From contig CM075941.1 of the NCBI GenBank assembly GCA_038030265.1, positions 52,057,952 to 52,121,951 on the forward strand: DNA of 64,000 nucleotides, read 5' to 3'. Shown here in pieces: positions 42,956-53,590 of this stretch (position 1 is the first letter of the stretch; every line of letters starts with the position of its first letter). The notes beneath the pieces are model-generated. The model saw only the letters and a program-made list of their open reading frames with translations, made no database searches and had not been told where the DNA came from. Both the position numbers and the translations under genes were made by a program. The stretch comes from Corythucha ciliata (lineage: Eukaryota; Arthropoda; Insecta; Hemiptera; Tingidae).

Positions 42956-43294
42956 GTGGAAACTAAAGAACATTGAAATTAAAAGTATTTGTATTCGTAT
43001 TTGTATTTTCGTTGAGTGTGAAATACAAAATACTTTTGAAAATGTATTTCAAATACAAAGCCCAAAATACTTTCGAAAATGTATTTTAAATACAGAAATA
43101 CATAATTATGCTTTTCCAAAAGTTTTTAAATACAATTACAAAATACGTATTTTGTATTTAAAATAAAAGTATTTTAAATACTCAAGTATCTTGCCCACCC
43201 CTGCACACGGAGGAACTGAAAAGAAACTGGTTGGAGACTCGAGTTAGTAACCAGTCCCTTTCGAGTTTCTACATGTGTATTCAAATGAGAGTCT

Positions 43295-43530
43295 ACACAG
43301 TAAAATGATCGAACTTTTTTTTTTTTGGCTCTCCTCAGCTTTATTTTTAGGTGGAGGACCGATTTCAGCTGCCCTGGTACAGGTTTTCGGCCATTTTCAA
43401 CTGCAAACTTCAACACTCAAACTGCAAATGGCCTGATACAGGGAGGCCGAAACCGGTCCTGCACCTAAAAATGAAGCTGTGGAGAGACAAAAAAAAATCG
43501 ATCATTTTACTGAAGATCTGCAACTTCCAC
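43295..43530. repeat. Foldback: ~100-bp inverted repeat
   Basis: Left arm about 43300-43395, right arm about 43425-43525. The arms share CAGTAAAATGATCGA, a T or A run, GGCTCTCC/CTCTCC, CAGCTTTATTTTTAGGTG and AGGACCGATTTC, with about 80 percent pairing by eye. The motif GGCCGAAACCGGTCC lies in the right arm. RNA from it would fold into a long imperfect hairpin. Confidence 0.7.
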
Positions 43531-44018
43531 TATCTCGCCCTCTAAAAACAATGAACAGTCTACACACGGAGCTACTAAAAAGAAACTAAGCTGTTTGGAA
43601 TCTTTAGTCACTAACCAGTTTACAACTCATCAGAAACCCGACGTCATTTAAAATCTTCAGCCTTTTCAGTGTCGCAATGGATGTTGGACCAAGGACCAAC
43701 GAGTTTCGAATCGCAATTTTCTTCTGAAAGCAGTGTTTCCAGTTACAGTGAACCCCGCTTTCTCTATTATTTTAATAGAAAAAGGAGAATGAGCAGACGG
43801 TTCTGGGTTCACTCATACCTCGATCGCAATTTTTGTGTGCAAACTTCGATTCCATGCTAAAATGACCCTAATAGGCCAATTTAGAAAATGAAATCGCTTA
43901 TACACGACCTTTTACAAGGTGATTTCGTCTAAATACTGAACACAGTAAATATTGCTACCAACGATTTCTCTACCGCTATTGTTCTCACAACTATAAAACG
44001 GTTGAGTCACCTCAAGGG
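43531..44018. other. Intron sequence with CACACGGAG motif repeats
   Basis: Contains another copy of ACACACGGAGCTACTAAAAA (about 43561) of the family seen at 43204 and 52321-52565. No gene. Confidence 0.4.
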
Positions 44019-44020
44019 TA

Positions 44021-44156
44021 CCTGGGGCCTATTCTGAACGGTCGGGAAAAAAACCCAGCAAGTGAGATCCAAGGACGCCGAATAAGAAATAACATCATCC
44101 CGCAATAGCAACCGTTTTTTGCGGCATTTTCACACGGCTTCGGAATACGGCCCCTA
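44021..44156. mobile_element. MITE, 136 bp, related to 25963-26109
   Basis: Ends CCTGGGGCCTATTCTGAA and TTCGGAATACGGCCCCTA, inverted, with TA on both sides. Same GGGGCC-TATTCTG ends as the element at 25963. Confidence 0.55.
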
Positions 44157-44696
44157 TAGTCTAAGTACCTTGCACAGGGCAGTCATTTCATGATCTATGG
44201 TATCGTTTACATTCTACAATAACGGACAGTGTGTATTAGGAATATTCCATTCCCAGTCAGAAGGGGAACCTACGCGGCTCAGTTGGTACAAGAGATATTT
44301 CAGGCCAGTCAAAACACATTATTTAAAACTTAAAAATCACAGTAAACTCGCTGGGTTGATACTGGGATATTCCAAACCCAGCAATTTCATTGAATTGTAG
44401 CTCGTCAAGATAAACGTGGACCTCTCCCTTCTGTGATCACCCCCACCACGGAACATCAGCTTGATAATATCACTTACCGTTCGTAAACAGTGGGACAACC
44501 AAATTGGTAACTAAACGAAAGAAGGAAGAGGGCAGGAGGAAGAAGGGAAGAGAAGTTGCAACTAATCGTATGAGAGGGCGCTGGCAGCGTGTTCATGTTC
44601 TTCTTGACGGACTATAGCGACTAGCCCGGCCATACAATTCTCGCGAATAAATACATTCATTAGGTACAAACAACAATATTCAACATACAACAATTA
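44157..44696. other. Intron sequence, nothing recognised
   Basis: No coding or element signature; purine-rich patch at 44520-44555. Confidence 0.4.
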
Positions 44697-46662
44697 GCCC
44701 AGTCAATGAATAGGTCAAAGGTGGAAAGTCAAAACGTACAAAAACCGACTGTGCCACGTTGTTTGGGATGCCTAGTTGTATAACATACTAAAAGTCCTTG
44801 AACCTAGGGTTGGCGCAAAAGGGGAGGGGGAAGGGTCAAAGGTCCTTATTTATGGTTTTTTGCCTATATCTTAGTGGGGGTTGGTCTTTCAAAACATTTA
44901 TGCGTATACAAAATTAAAGCTCACAAAATTCTCTACTTTTTATTATCCCATGGTTTTTTGGCCATTTCAAACCGTTAGCAAGATAAACGTAGGTATAGAA
45001 CAGTTAAATTAGGATTTGGCCCAAACACCCAAAAGAACAGGAAAACGTTTGGTGCACACTGTTTGATATCCTTCCCCTAACACAGCACACAAAATTCCCA
45101 ACGATTCTGCGTCGGGTTAAGGAGCAGCTGTTGGTAGTCGTTTCATTTCGATCGTTCTCACGAAATAATTCTTGAACCAATTGTTTTAACGCAAAAATGT
45201 TCCAGACTAAAATTGAAGAGCACAAAATTATACACAAGAAACTATCATACCACTATATTCCTTCCCTTCGTCTTTTGGTAGAAATAGGAGAAGGAAACTA
45301 AAAGCTGACGTAAAATTGGTTGAAGTCTGGAAACTGGAAAAACTGATAAATATTTGGTGCGATCTCCTTCGGACCCGCCTTCCTCCATTGTGTAAAAATT
45401 TCCCAAACATTTCACGTCGGGTGTTGCCAGTGCTTGAGCTGGAGTTTGGATTTGAGGGTCACTTTGTTCGTTTTACTGAAAAATCTCCAAAACCATCAGT
45501 GCTGACTAATCAATCTACTAGGCTCAATTTGAAGGCCACAAAAAAGCCACTTCAAGGTCCCATGCACGTTTTTCCTCGATCGTATCGTATAGCGGAAGCC
45601 GCGTGAACAACGATGCAAAATTGAACAGGCGTGCCTAACTTTTTCAATGTCAAAACGATTTCATCGAAATCCGGGATGCCTATTGAAAAAAATAGTAGGA
45701 GGGATTCTAAACGCATCCATCTGAAGAACGTTTAGCAAAACTGGGCGCCTTCCATTATGAACTTATTCTGCCAAATTTTCGATGGATAGTTTAGCGAAAA
45801 AATAAAGAACGCTATTTAACGCCACTTTAAACCTCCGTTGAGAAGGCTTATGATGATTTGTGCCGTTGGATGCGACCGTTCCACAATGAAAAAAAGTGTC
45901 CTCTTTCAGGATTTATCGTCAAAATTACCATAATAACAGCTGGAAGGAGAGATATTCCAGTTTTACTTAAAAAAAAAAGAGTCTCTGCCAAAAAATAATG
46001 AATGAATTAGACTACCTAAGCGCGTATGCGCTTTTGAGTGCATACGTACACTCAAAAGCGGTATTTTTTAGTAGGCAATTAGGCATCAGCTAAAGCTGTA
46101 CGCCGAGCCACTTGTTTTTGAGTCCATACTAGACCCCATCTCAGACCTCCACTGGTATTTCTACAGTAATTTATTTTTCCACATTTTTCTCCTGGAGAGT
46201 TATGTCTCCCCTTTTGGTGGCACACGTCAAGTTCTAAATGAAATTAAATTCTACAGAACTTTATTTTCGATGGAATTAAGATCAGAGACGATGGCCGCAA
46301 AACTTTGCCATAAAATGTGTTGCAAAAAAGTTTGTTTTCGAAAATCACTTGTTCCGAGTTCATATATCTTACTAACGGTTACAGACGGTAAAAACCCCTA
46401 GGAATAAAATATGTATGAAATTGTGTGACCTATACTTTTGTATACGCATACATGCTGTAAAAAACCAACCCCTTCCGAGATAAAGCCATAAAACCAAAAT
46501 AAGAGACCTTTGCCCCTCCCTCTCCACCCCTTGCGCCATCACTAGGGGCAAGGACTTTTAATATGTCATACCTCTAGGCACACCAAACAACGTACCGCAG
46601 TTAGTTTTTGTACGTTTTGACTTTCCGTCTAGACCCCTATTTTAGGCATTCGTTGACTGGAC
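44697..46662. mobile_element. DNA element with ~290-bp terminal inverted repeats, TA duplication
   Basis: The first ~290 bases and the last ~290 bases are inverted copies, roughly three-quarters identical by eye. Both ends read G(C/T)CCAGTCAA(T/C)GAAT and are flanked by TA (44695-44696, 46663-46664). Shared internal landmarks include GGAAAGTCAAAACGTACAAA, TTAAAAGTCC/CTAAAAGTCC and ATGCGTATACAAAA. The ~1.4-kb centre has no recognisable transposase; its open frames are short. TA duplication suggests Tc1/mariner-type integration, but the family is not identified. Confidence 0.75.
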
Positions 46663-46664
46663 TA

Positions 46665-47374
46665 AATTAAATATCAACGTATGTTGGAGACGTGTCTGTA
46701 GGAGTTGCCCCCTCCCGTCATCCCCCCTTCAAAATTAAATAAATATTTTTATCTCCTCTCAAAATAAAAGGGATCTTTGGCCCTTCATATCGCGCTGGTC
46801 AAGATTTATCGCTCCTCCGTTTTTTCCCCCCCTATATCTTATACAGGGTGTTTCAGGAGGAATGATCAGGACTTTAACCAGTGATAGTACTAACTAGGAC
46901 AAACCAAAATCGGCTATGAACCCAGGGTCGCAAACGCTTCCCTTCTGAGTTACAGGTATTTTTGTCATTTTTTGTCCAAACTCGCTCTTTTCGTCAATAA
47001 CCATTTTTAGCGTCGCAGCTAAAAACAGAAGAAAACCGATGACGGTTATGGAAAGAGCACAAAATTTCCGTTCAAGAAATGCTGTTGCAACTAGCTGACG
47101 CCATGTTTTAGTACTTTCTTTCATTTTTTGAAAAAACGAAAAACCGTATGTAATTTTACTGTTTCTTACAAAGAATATTTTTCCACAAACTTCAGTGGCA
47201 AAGTCACGGTTAAGTTATTGATAAAACATGCCAGTATTGTAAGCTACAAAACGGCCTTTTAAATTTCACAATCGTTGCATTTTTCGCTAAGATATTGCAT
47301 CTAACGTGCAGAAATCGTAGGGCACTCGCTAAGCCCGCATCACATCAGGAGCCTCACTCCACTCCCACAAACGC
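46665..47374. other. Intron sequence with an insect-type dispersed repeat start
   Basis: ACAGGGTGTTTCAGGAGGAA at 46843 is the kind of end motif found in many dispersed insect repeats. No body or second end could be defined. The rest is featureless up to the BEL remnant. Confidence 0.35.
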
Positions 47375-47935
47375 CTCTTCATTTTCCGCAAAACTGCCGA
47401 AAATTCACATCGATTAATTTTCTGGTGCGATCGAAGACTGGCCGCATTTCTATGCTCTTTTCTCGTCTCTTGTCCCCAAAAATGAATTCCTTTCCGGCAT
47501 CGAAAAATTAACTTATTTACGCAGCCATCTCAAATCTCACGCGCTTTCATTGGTCGAAACCCTTGAAATTACCGAAGAAAATTATAGTATTGCATGGGAG
47601 GCTGTGACAAAACGCTATCAAAATAAACGGTTATTGGCTTCAAATTACCTGGAAAAAATTCACAGTTTTCATCCCTTCCATGAAGAAAATGTCACTCATC
47701 GCGTAAGTTTTCTTGATGTTTTTGACACAAACATCGCCGCGTTGAAGGCTCTAGGCCTTGAGAATTTATTCGATTTCACCATGCTTCATTCGGCTCTTCG
47801 AGTTCTACCCGGCACTCTCCGCCGAGACTTCGAGTCCTCGATTCAAGGCATACCGGGATTCCAGCAGTTGATTGAATTTATTCGTCACCGTGTTAAAATT
47901 CTCGAGCTGCCCCCCCCCCAAAACCAGTGGTGACC
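47375..47935 (+). pseudogene. BEL gag, N-terminal (DUF1759-type)
   Basis: Reads KLPKIHID, a TAA stop (near 47415), then FSGAIEDWPHFYALFSSLV and YLRSHLKSHALSLVETLEIT, the standard BEL/Pao Gag opening. It continues to KILELPPP, where a C9 run seems to break the frame. It would form the particle shell if intact. Confidence 0.8.
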
Positions 47936-48695
47936 ATGAAATCCAAATTCAATCGTCAGGCCCCCAAAATCGGTTCAAGTTCACCTCGCAACAGCCTGAT
48001 CATTTCTTCGAATTCAACCATTCGCGATCAAACGCTCTCTTGTCCTGTATGTAATGAGCCGCATAAAATTTACTCTTGCCTCAAGTTTAAGGCGTTCGAC
48101 GTAGATCAACGACTTGACATAGTGAAGAAAAAATCTCTTTGTTTCTCGTGCCTAGGAGTCCATCGCAAGAGTGATTGCAAGTCAAAGTCTCGTTGCCAAC
48201 ATTGTAGTGGCCAACACCATTCACTCCTTCACAAGTCCAATCCATCGGTCGCTCCCCGAGTAAGTGTCATCAATACGACGCCCGCGACTTCTGTTTCACT
48301 CCCCAGTTCCCAAAACCCCTCTCAGATAGGAGATGAAAACATTTCTGCTCGTCAATCCCTATCGTGCTCTGTCAATTCGAGCTCAGAGTCGAATATAGTC
48401 ATGTTAGGAACCGCTACAATAGGAATACGCAATTCGTCCTGTACGAGCTATAATTGATCCGGGTTCTCAGGTGAGCCTAATCACTGATTCCTGCGTGCAA
48501 AGGCTCGGTCTGCAACGTCATCGTGCTCATGTGAAAGTGAACGGAGTCGCAAACGCTCCCGCTCCAAAAAATAAGGGAATGGTATCTTGCTCCATAAGTC
48601 CCTTAGACCACACCGACCACGTTCTTCATTCTAACGCGTTGATTCTGAGCGTTGATCAACCAAATGTGATGGTACATCCCTCAGTTCGCAAATGA
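47927..48695 (+). pseudogene. BEL zinc fingers and protease region
   Basis: Frame 1: CPVCNEPHKIYSC and CFSCLGVHRKSDCKSKSRCQ with HCSGQHHSLLH, the cysteine-rich BEL nucleocapsid. After a frame break near 48450 comes DPGSQVSLITDSC, which corresponds to the aspartic protease; the usual active site triplet is altered to DPG. Confidence 0.75.
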
Positions 48696-49159
48696 TTCGA
48701 AAATTTAAAATTAGCTGATCCTTCGTTTGACTTCTCCTCTCCGGTGGTAGATTTTCTTCTCGGCTTCGATTGATTTCTCGACATTCTAAGTGAGTCCTCT
48801 CTCGTAATCAAAGGTCAGCCAGGTGCAATAAATTCCATATTTGGTTGGATCATTGGGGGAACTATTCCATCTTCCACGCTCGACGGTGGTCGACCAGCTA
48901 CTAGTCTTCTGGCATGCTGTGAATCTCTGGATCATTCGATCCGCAAATTTTGGGATCAAGAAGAAGTCTCGCTGCGCAAAATATTTGATCCCGAAGATGA
49001 AATCTGTGAGAATCATTTCACCTCGACGCATACACGTAATACTCAAGGCCGCTACGTTGTGCGCCTACTGTTGAAATCCTCCGAGATCGAGCTTCCCGAT
49101 ACTAGCTCACATGCAATTCGTCGTTTGACGTCTCTAGAACGACGTCTCGAGGCCCAACC

Positions 49160-49810
49160 GCACTTTTCGAAGAATACCACCGCTTTATGAGCGACTACAT
49201 CGAGCAAGGTCACATGAAAGTCTCTGATTCTCCCTCCATGTACATTTTCCTCACCACTGTGTTCAGAAGGAGGAAAGTAGCAGCACGAAATTTAGAACCG
49301 TGTTTGACGCGTCCTTTTCGCCCACGCCAAGCATCCCGTCCTTGAATGATTTTCTGATGAAGGGCCCAAAACTTCAAAATGATGTGGGGGACATAATCTC
49401 TGGGTTTCGTTCAGGATGAAGTTACCATTTGCTGTGACATTCGTCAAATGTATAGGCAAATTCTCATTCATTCAGATGACTGGAAATTCCAGCACATCTA
49501 CTATCGAGAAAAACGCGATGGTCCCCTTCAAGAATATGTATTAACAACCGTAACTTACGGTCTTTCCTCGTCCGCCTATCAGGCTCTGCGGGTTTTGCGC
49601 CAATTGGTTGCAGATGAGGGAAGTCGTTATCCGCTTGCATCTCGCGCCCTCCTTGAACAAACCTTCGTGGATGACATTTGCACAAGCGTAGACTCTGTTG
49701 TCGACGCGTTACGCCTCCAAAGAGAACTCGTCGATTTATTGAGACTCGGTGGCTTCGAATTACGCAAGTGGTCCGCTGTCCTCGAGGGGATCCCTGAAGA
49801 GCATCGATAA
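49160..49810 (+). pseudogene. BEL reverse transcriptase
   Basis: Begins FMSDYIEQGHMKVS, then TVFDASF..TPSIPSLND with frame breaks. It continues as one open stretch from 49448 (MYRQILIHSDDW, YGLSSSAYQALR, TFVDDICTS). FVDD is the BEL form of the catalytic motif. Confidence 0.8.
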
Positions 49811-49936
49811 GGAACTCTTTCACTCGTAAATGAAGGTGATCACTCTCTCAAAATCCTCGGCGTACAATACGAACCCCAGGGCGACTATTTCTCCTACGCA
49901 GTTCACCCCAACCCTATCGCATTTAGTAAAAGGAGC

Positions 49937-50450
49937 ATGCTTTCAGAAGTAGCTCGGATATTTGATCCTTTAGGGTGGCTCTCGCCACTAACACTAGTAG
50001 CAAAATCTTTCATTCAGCAGAGTTGGATCCTCGGCTTGGGTTGGGACGAACCACTCCCTTTGTCACTTCAAGAACAATGGCGGCAATTCATTGAAGGTCT
50101 TCCGTCGCTCTCGCAAATTAAAATTCCCCGATATGTCCCACTTGACTCCACCGCTCTCCGTCAAATAATCGGATTTTGTGACGGATCTATGAAAGGTTAT
50201 GGCGCCGTCGTCTACTCCCGCTCCGAATCTCCGGCTGATCAAAGCCAAGGGTAAGATCGCTCCGGTCAAAACCATGAGCATACCTCGCGTGGAATTATCT
50301 GCGGCGGTTCTGCTCAGCGATTTAGTCGAATCCTTGAGCAAATTTATATAAAGCTTCGAACCGACTTCAATTCATCTCTTCTGCGACTCCAAGATTGTCC
50401 TCTCTTGGATCCGTACTCCCCCCCCCCACAAGCTTAGCACATTTGTAGCC
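49937..50450 (+). pseudogene. BEL RNase H
   Basis: RIFDPLGWLSPLTLVAKSFI, then IIGFCDGSMKGYGAVVYSR (RNase H catalytic D) and, after frame breaks, KTMSIPRVELSAAVLLSDL and HLFCDSKIVLSWI. Typical BEL connection and RNase H order. Confidence 0.75.
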
Positions 50451-51230
50451 AACAGAGTGGCATCTATCCAGGACAAAACGATACCCTCTCAATGGACCTA
50501 CGTAAAATCTGGGGAGAACCCTAGTGATTGCGCCAGCAGAGGTCTCTACCCCGTAGAATTGGTAAATTTTGATCTTTGGTGGAATGGACCGGATTTTCTC
50601 CATAAACCTCTCGAAACGTGGAATATCGCAACTCCAAATTTGACGCCCCTCTCCCAACTTCCGGAGGTGAAACTTGAAACGCTTCTTGTTTCTCGATCAA
50701 ACACAAATATACTCCAAGAGTTAAGTGAGCGAACCTCTAGTCTGCTGAAACTACAAAGAGTGGTAGCCTTCATTCGCCGCTTCATCCATAACGCGCGAGC
50801 CCCTTCCTCTTCGTTACCACCACTCGTAGGGCCACTAAAGGTCGCCGAATCAGACGCCGCTCTCGAGTGCATAATCAAAGAGCACCAAAGTTCCTCTTTT
50901 CGGAAAGAAATCGTTGCACTGAAGTCTAATTTGGTTCTTCCTCATAAAATTCGGCCTCTCTCTCCGTTCCTCGACGACCGGGGCATTGTCAGGGTGGGCG
51001 GCCGGTTGAAAAACTCTTTATTAAATTACAACGGCAAACATCCAATCTTGCTCCCTCGATCTCGTTTAGCTTCCCTCGTTTTTGCGATCACATGCACCTC
51101 TGTGGACTCCACGCCGGCCCGCGATTGACCCAATCATTAGTTCAGCGAAAGTATTTCGTTCCCTCTCTCCGCCGTTTGGTTCGGCAGCGCATCTTCAAAT
51201 GTCTCCCCTGTTACAAAGCCAAAGCAGCGG
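50451..51230 (+). pseudogene. BEL post-RNase H region and integrase finger
   Basis: Reads VASIQDKTIPSQWTYVKSGE, NPSDCASRGLYPVEL, FDLWWNGPDFL, then DDRGIVRVGGRLKNS and HPILLPRSRLASL, all standard BEL/Pao blocks. A frameshift near 51090 separates the HHCC part, which continues to CFKCLPCYKAKA-type sequence near 51200. Confidence 0.75.
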
Positions 51231-51244
51231 TTCAATTCCCATAA

Positions 51245-51600
51245 ATGGCTGAGCTTCCTTCGTGTCGCGTTCAATCTTCACGCCCCTTTAATGTTACGGG
51301 CATTGACTTTGCAGGGCCGTGGATGGTAAAAGAGGGTCATCGACGAAAATCGCCACAATCCAAAGGTTACTTGGCCATATTTGTCTGCCTTGCGACTCGG
51401 GCCATTCATTTAGAATTCGCTTCAAGTCTTTCGACAAACTGTCTGCTCGCAACTATGGACCGATTCATTCCATAAATCAGGAGCGATCGGGGGACCAATT
51501 TCCAAGGTGCCTCGTGGCATTACAAAGAAATTCTAGAGTTACTTCGAGAAGATAATTCCTCTTTCTCTGACTACCTAGCGTCCAGATAAATCCAGTGGAT
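51245..51600 (+). pseudogene. BEL integrase core fragment
   Basis: MAELPSCRVQSSRPFNVTGI, DFAGPWMVKEGH (first catalytic D), GYLAIFVCLATRAIHLE, then after a break SDRGTNFQG (second D, in another frame). The segment with the glutamate follows near 51620-51680 in broken frames. Confidence 0.75.
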
Positions 51601-51869
51601 TTTCAATTCCCCTTCGTCGCCACATTTTGGTGGTATATGGGAGTCCGCGGTGAAGTCCGCGAAACATCATCTTTCTCGCGTGCTCGAATCCCACATCCTC
51701 ACGTTCGAGGAGATGAGTAGCCATCACATCCCGTGCCGAAGCAGCCCTCAACAGTCGTCCTTACGTACCGGTAACGTTCGATCCAAACGATGACACCGAC
51801 TATTTAACCCCGGGTCATTTCCTCGTTGGAGCCCCTCTTCTGTCCGCGCCAGAAAGAAACCTCATTGAA

Positions 51870-52187
51870 GTGCCTTCTAATCGCTTAGAGCGGTATCAGC
51901 TTCTCCAGCAAGCTACCCAACGCTTTTGGAAGAGCTGGTCTAGAGACTACCTATCCCATCTACTAACCCGACCTAAGTGGAACACTCCGTGCACCAACCT
52001 TCAAGTAGGCGATGTCGTCTTCATCAAACAAGTTCGTTGCCCTCCTCAAACTTGGCCGCTTGGCAGAATACTGGAGGTATTTCCGAGCAAAGATGGCGTT
52101 GTACGTGTCGTGAAAGTTAAGACGCGCTTCGTCGAGTATGTCCGACCCGCCCATAAGCTGATACAGTTACCCGCTCCTGAGACTTGA
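51870..52187 (+). pseudogene. BEL C-terminal DUF5641-type domain
   Basis: RLERYQLLQQATQRFWKSWS, YLSHLLTRPKW, VGDVVFIKQ, WPLGRILEVFPSKDGVVRVV and YVRPAHKLIQLP are the standard tail of BEL/Pao Pol. Confidence 0.8.
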
Positions 52188-52239
52188 CCAAAATGTTAAA
52201 AGATAATGTTCGTTCATCTTGAAAATTGGAAACTGAAAT

Positions 52240-52569
52240 CCCTGGTAGTCTAGACATGCCAGTCGCCCAGGAAACTGGTCACTGACTGGTTTCTTCAGTT
52301 TCAAACGAGTTTTCTTTCAGTTGCTCCGTGTGTGGAGTCTCATTAAAATACACAGGAAGAGACTCGAAAGAAACTGGCTAGTAACTCGAGTTTCCAGCCA
52401 GTTCGTTTTTGGTCACTAATCAGAAGACATTCAGTTTCTCAAACGCGTTCTTTTTTAGTTGCTCCGTGTGTGGATTCTTATCAAAATACAAGGAAGAAAC
52501 TCAAAGACGACTGGTTTGTAACTCAAATTTCCAAACAAATTCTTTTCAGTTGCTCCGTGTGTAGACGGC
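52240..52569. repeat. Irregular tandem repeat with TTGCTCCGTGTGTGG
   Basis: Copies of TTGCTCCGTGTGTGG-type sequence at 52321, 52459 and 52550, alternating with GAAACTGG...AACTCGAGTTTCCA segments. Inverted relatives occur at 43204-43270 and 43561, and a shorter one at 61190-61270. It may be a separate repeat family into which other elements inserted. Confidence 0.65.
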
Positions 52570-53158
52570 CTAAGGCCTTTCCCTTATTTTAACCAAATTA
52601 TACCTATTTTCAGACCCCATCCGCCAGTTAGCGCTTATGCCAAGTTTAAACCGCGAATGCTTCCATTTTTGCCGCGAATGAGTGCTTTTCTCCATTTTTT
52701 TTTTCTCAATTTTGGCCGCGTGTGACGTTTTCCTTAATTTCAGCCGTGGATTAGCTGGGTAGTGCCCCCTCCCCCCAAAGACATAAATATGAGCTTTTTC
52801 TCAATTTAAGCAGCAAAGTAGCTTTTTTATCCCACGAATAAACAATGTTTGTTAACTTTCATCAAGTTTTGCACAATTTTAGCAGCAAAATTTGGGAATT
52901 TGTATATTTTTTTTAAAAGCACGGACCAGGGAATTTGTACTTTACTCAGTTTGAACTGAAAATTAGCGTTTTACACCATATCAGCCGTAAAATAGCGGGT
53001 TTTCCTAAATTTTTGCCACAAATTAGCATTTTTTTTTTTGTTTAACATACGCTATCGATTAGCGATGGTTTCTCAGTTGCAGACGCGAATTTGAGGGTTT
53101 TTTCACCCATGACCATAATTTGGCGCTTTTTCTCAATTTTAGCCTCAAATTTGCCTGC
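52570..53158 (+). repeat. ~30-bp tandem array, left part, split by gypsy element 2
   Basis: Units of the TTTTAGCCGCGAAT family run up to the 5-bp duplication GGAAG. The same array resumes at 58143, and the joined sequence CTGCGGAAGCCTCGAATTAG continues the repeat smoothly. Confidence 0.8.
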
Positions 53159-53163
53159 GGAAG

Positions 53164-53308
53164 TGTTGTATTCTTCTTCTCTTTTTCCTTTTCCCCTTCG
53201 TTTCTTCCGACTACCCACACAGTTTATCTCTTGTCTTTCTTTTACCTCAGTTCAGTTCTCAGCGAAATAAAGTAATTATCACATCTAAAATGCGTGCTCT
53301 TTACAACA
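53164..53308 (+). repeat. 5' LTR of gypsy element 2
   Basis: 145 bp, identical to 57993-58137 except G versus C in CCTTC(G/C)TTTCTTCC. Contains AATAAA near its end. Confidence 0.95.
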
Positions 53309-53310
53309 AT

Positions 53311-53323
53311 TGGCGACGAGGAT
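53311..53323 (+). promoter_or_regulatory. Primer binding site, tRNA-Ser(GCT)
   Basis: TGGCGACGAGGAT, same 13 bases as at 18989-19001 in element 1. Confidence 0.8.
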
Positions 53324-53590
53324 AAACTTTGAACTTTTATTTTCTATTGTTTTTCTTTCGTTCGGCGATGTACGCGAAACGTTTACCGTTCCGTGCAGTT
53401 CGTTTTTTCTAATGACGCAGACGAAGAGGAAAACATTTTTCTTTCTATTCTCGGCGCGTGAAGGACTAAGGATATAACACTCAGTGCATTCCATTGCACC
53501 CCCTGTCCTCCTCTTTCTAGCAGACTCAGCCTTCTCCGGTAAGCCGTTTTTTTTCCTCTGGTCTTACTCGTTTTATTTTCCTTTTTCTAA

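Larger units (their letters stand above)
39750..43203 (+). mobile_element. 3.45-kb hAT-like element with nested insertions
   Basis: Starts CAGGGGTGGGACAAATAC, ends AGTATCTTGCCCACCCCTG, and is flanked by the exact 8-bp duplication CACACGGA (39742-39749 and 43204-43211). Inside, in order: AT-rich repeats interrupted by a small TIR element (39851-40292), the 1.9-kb ~30-bp array block (40488-42404) with more array to about 42680, an inverted piece of the 1.44-kb repeat (42727-42955), and AT-rich repeats to the right end. No transposase. hAT is inferred from the 8-bp duplication and terminal sequence. Confidence 0.8.
47375..52190 (+). mobile_element. BEL/Pao retrotransposon remnant, no LTRs seen
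   Basis: Gag, zinc fingers, protease, RT, RNase H, integrase and the C-terminal integrase-associated domain appear in BEL/Pao order on the plus strand, broken by many frameshifts and stops. Neither LTR is recognisable and the Gag N-terminus is cut at about 47375. It is much older than the two Mag-like elements. Confidence 0.85.
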
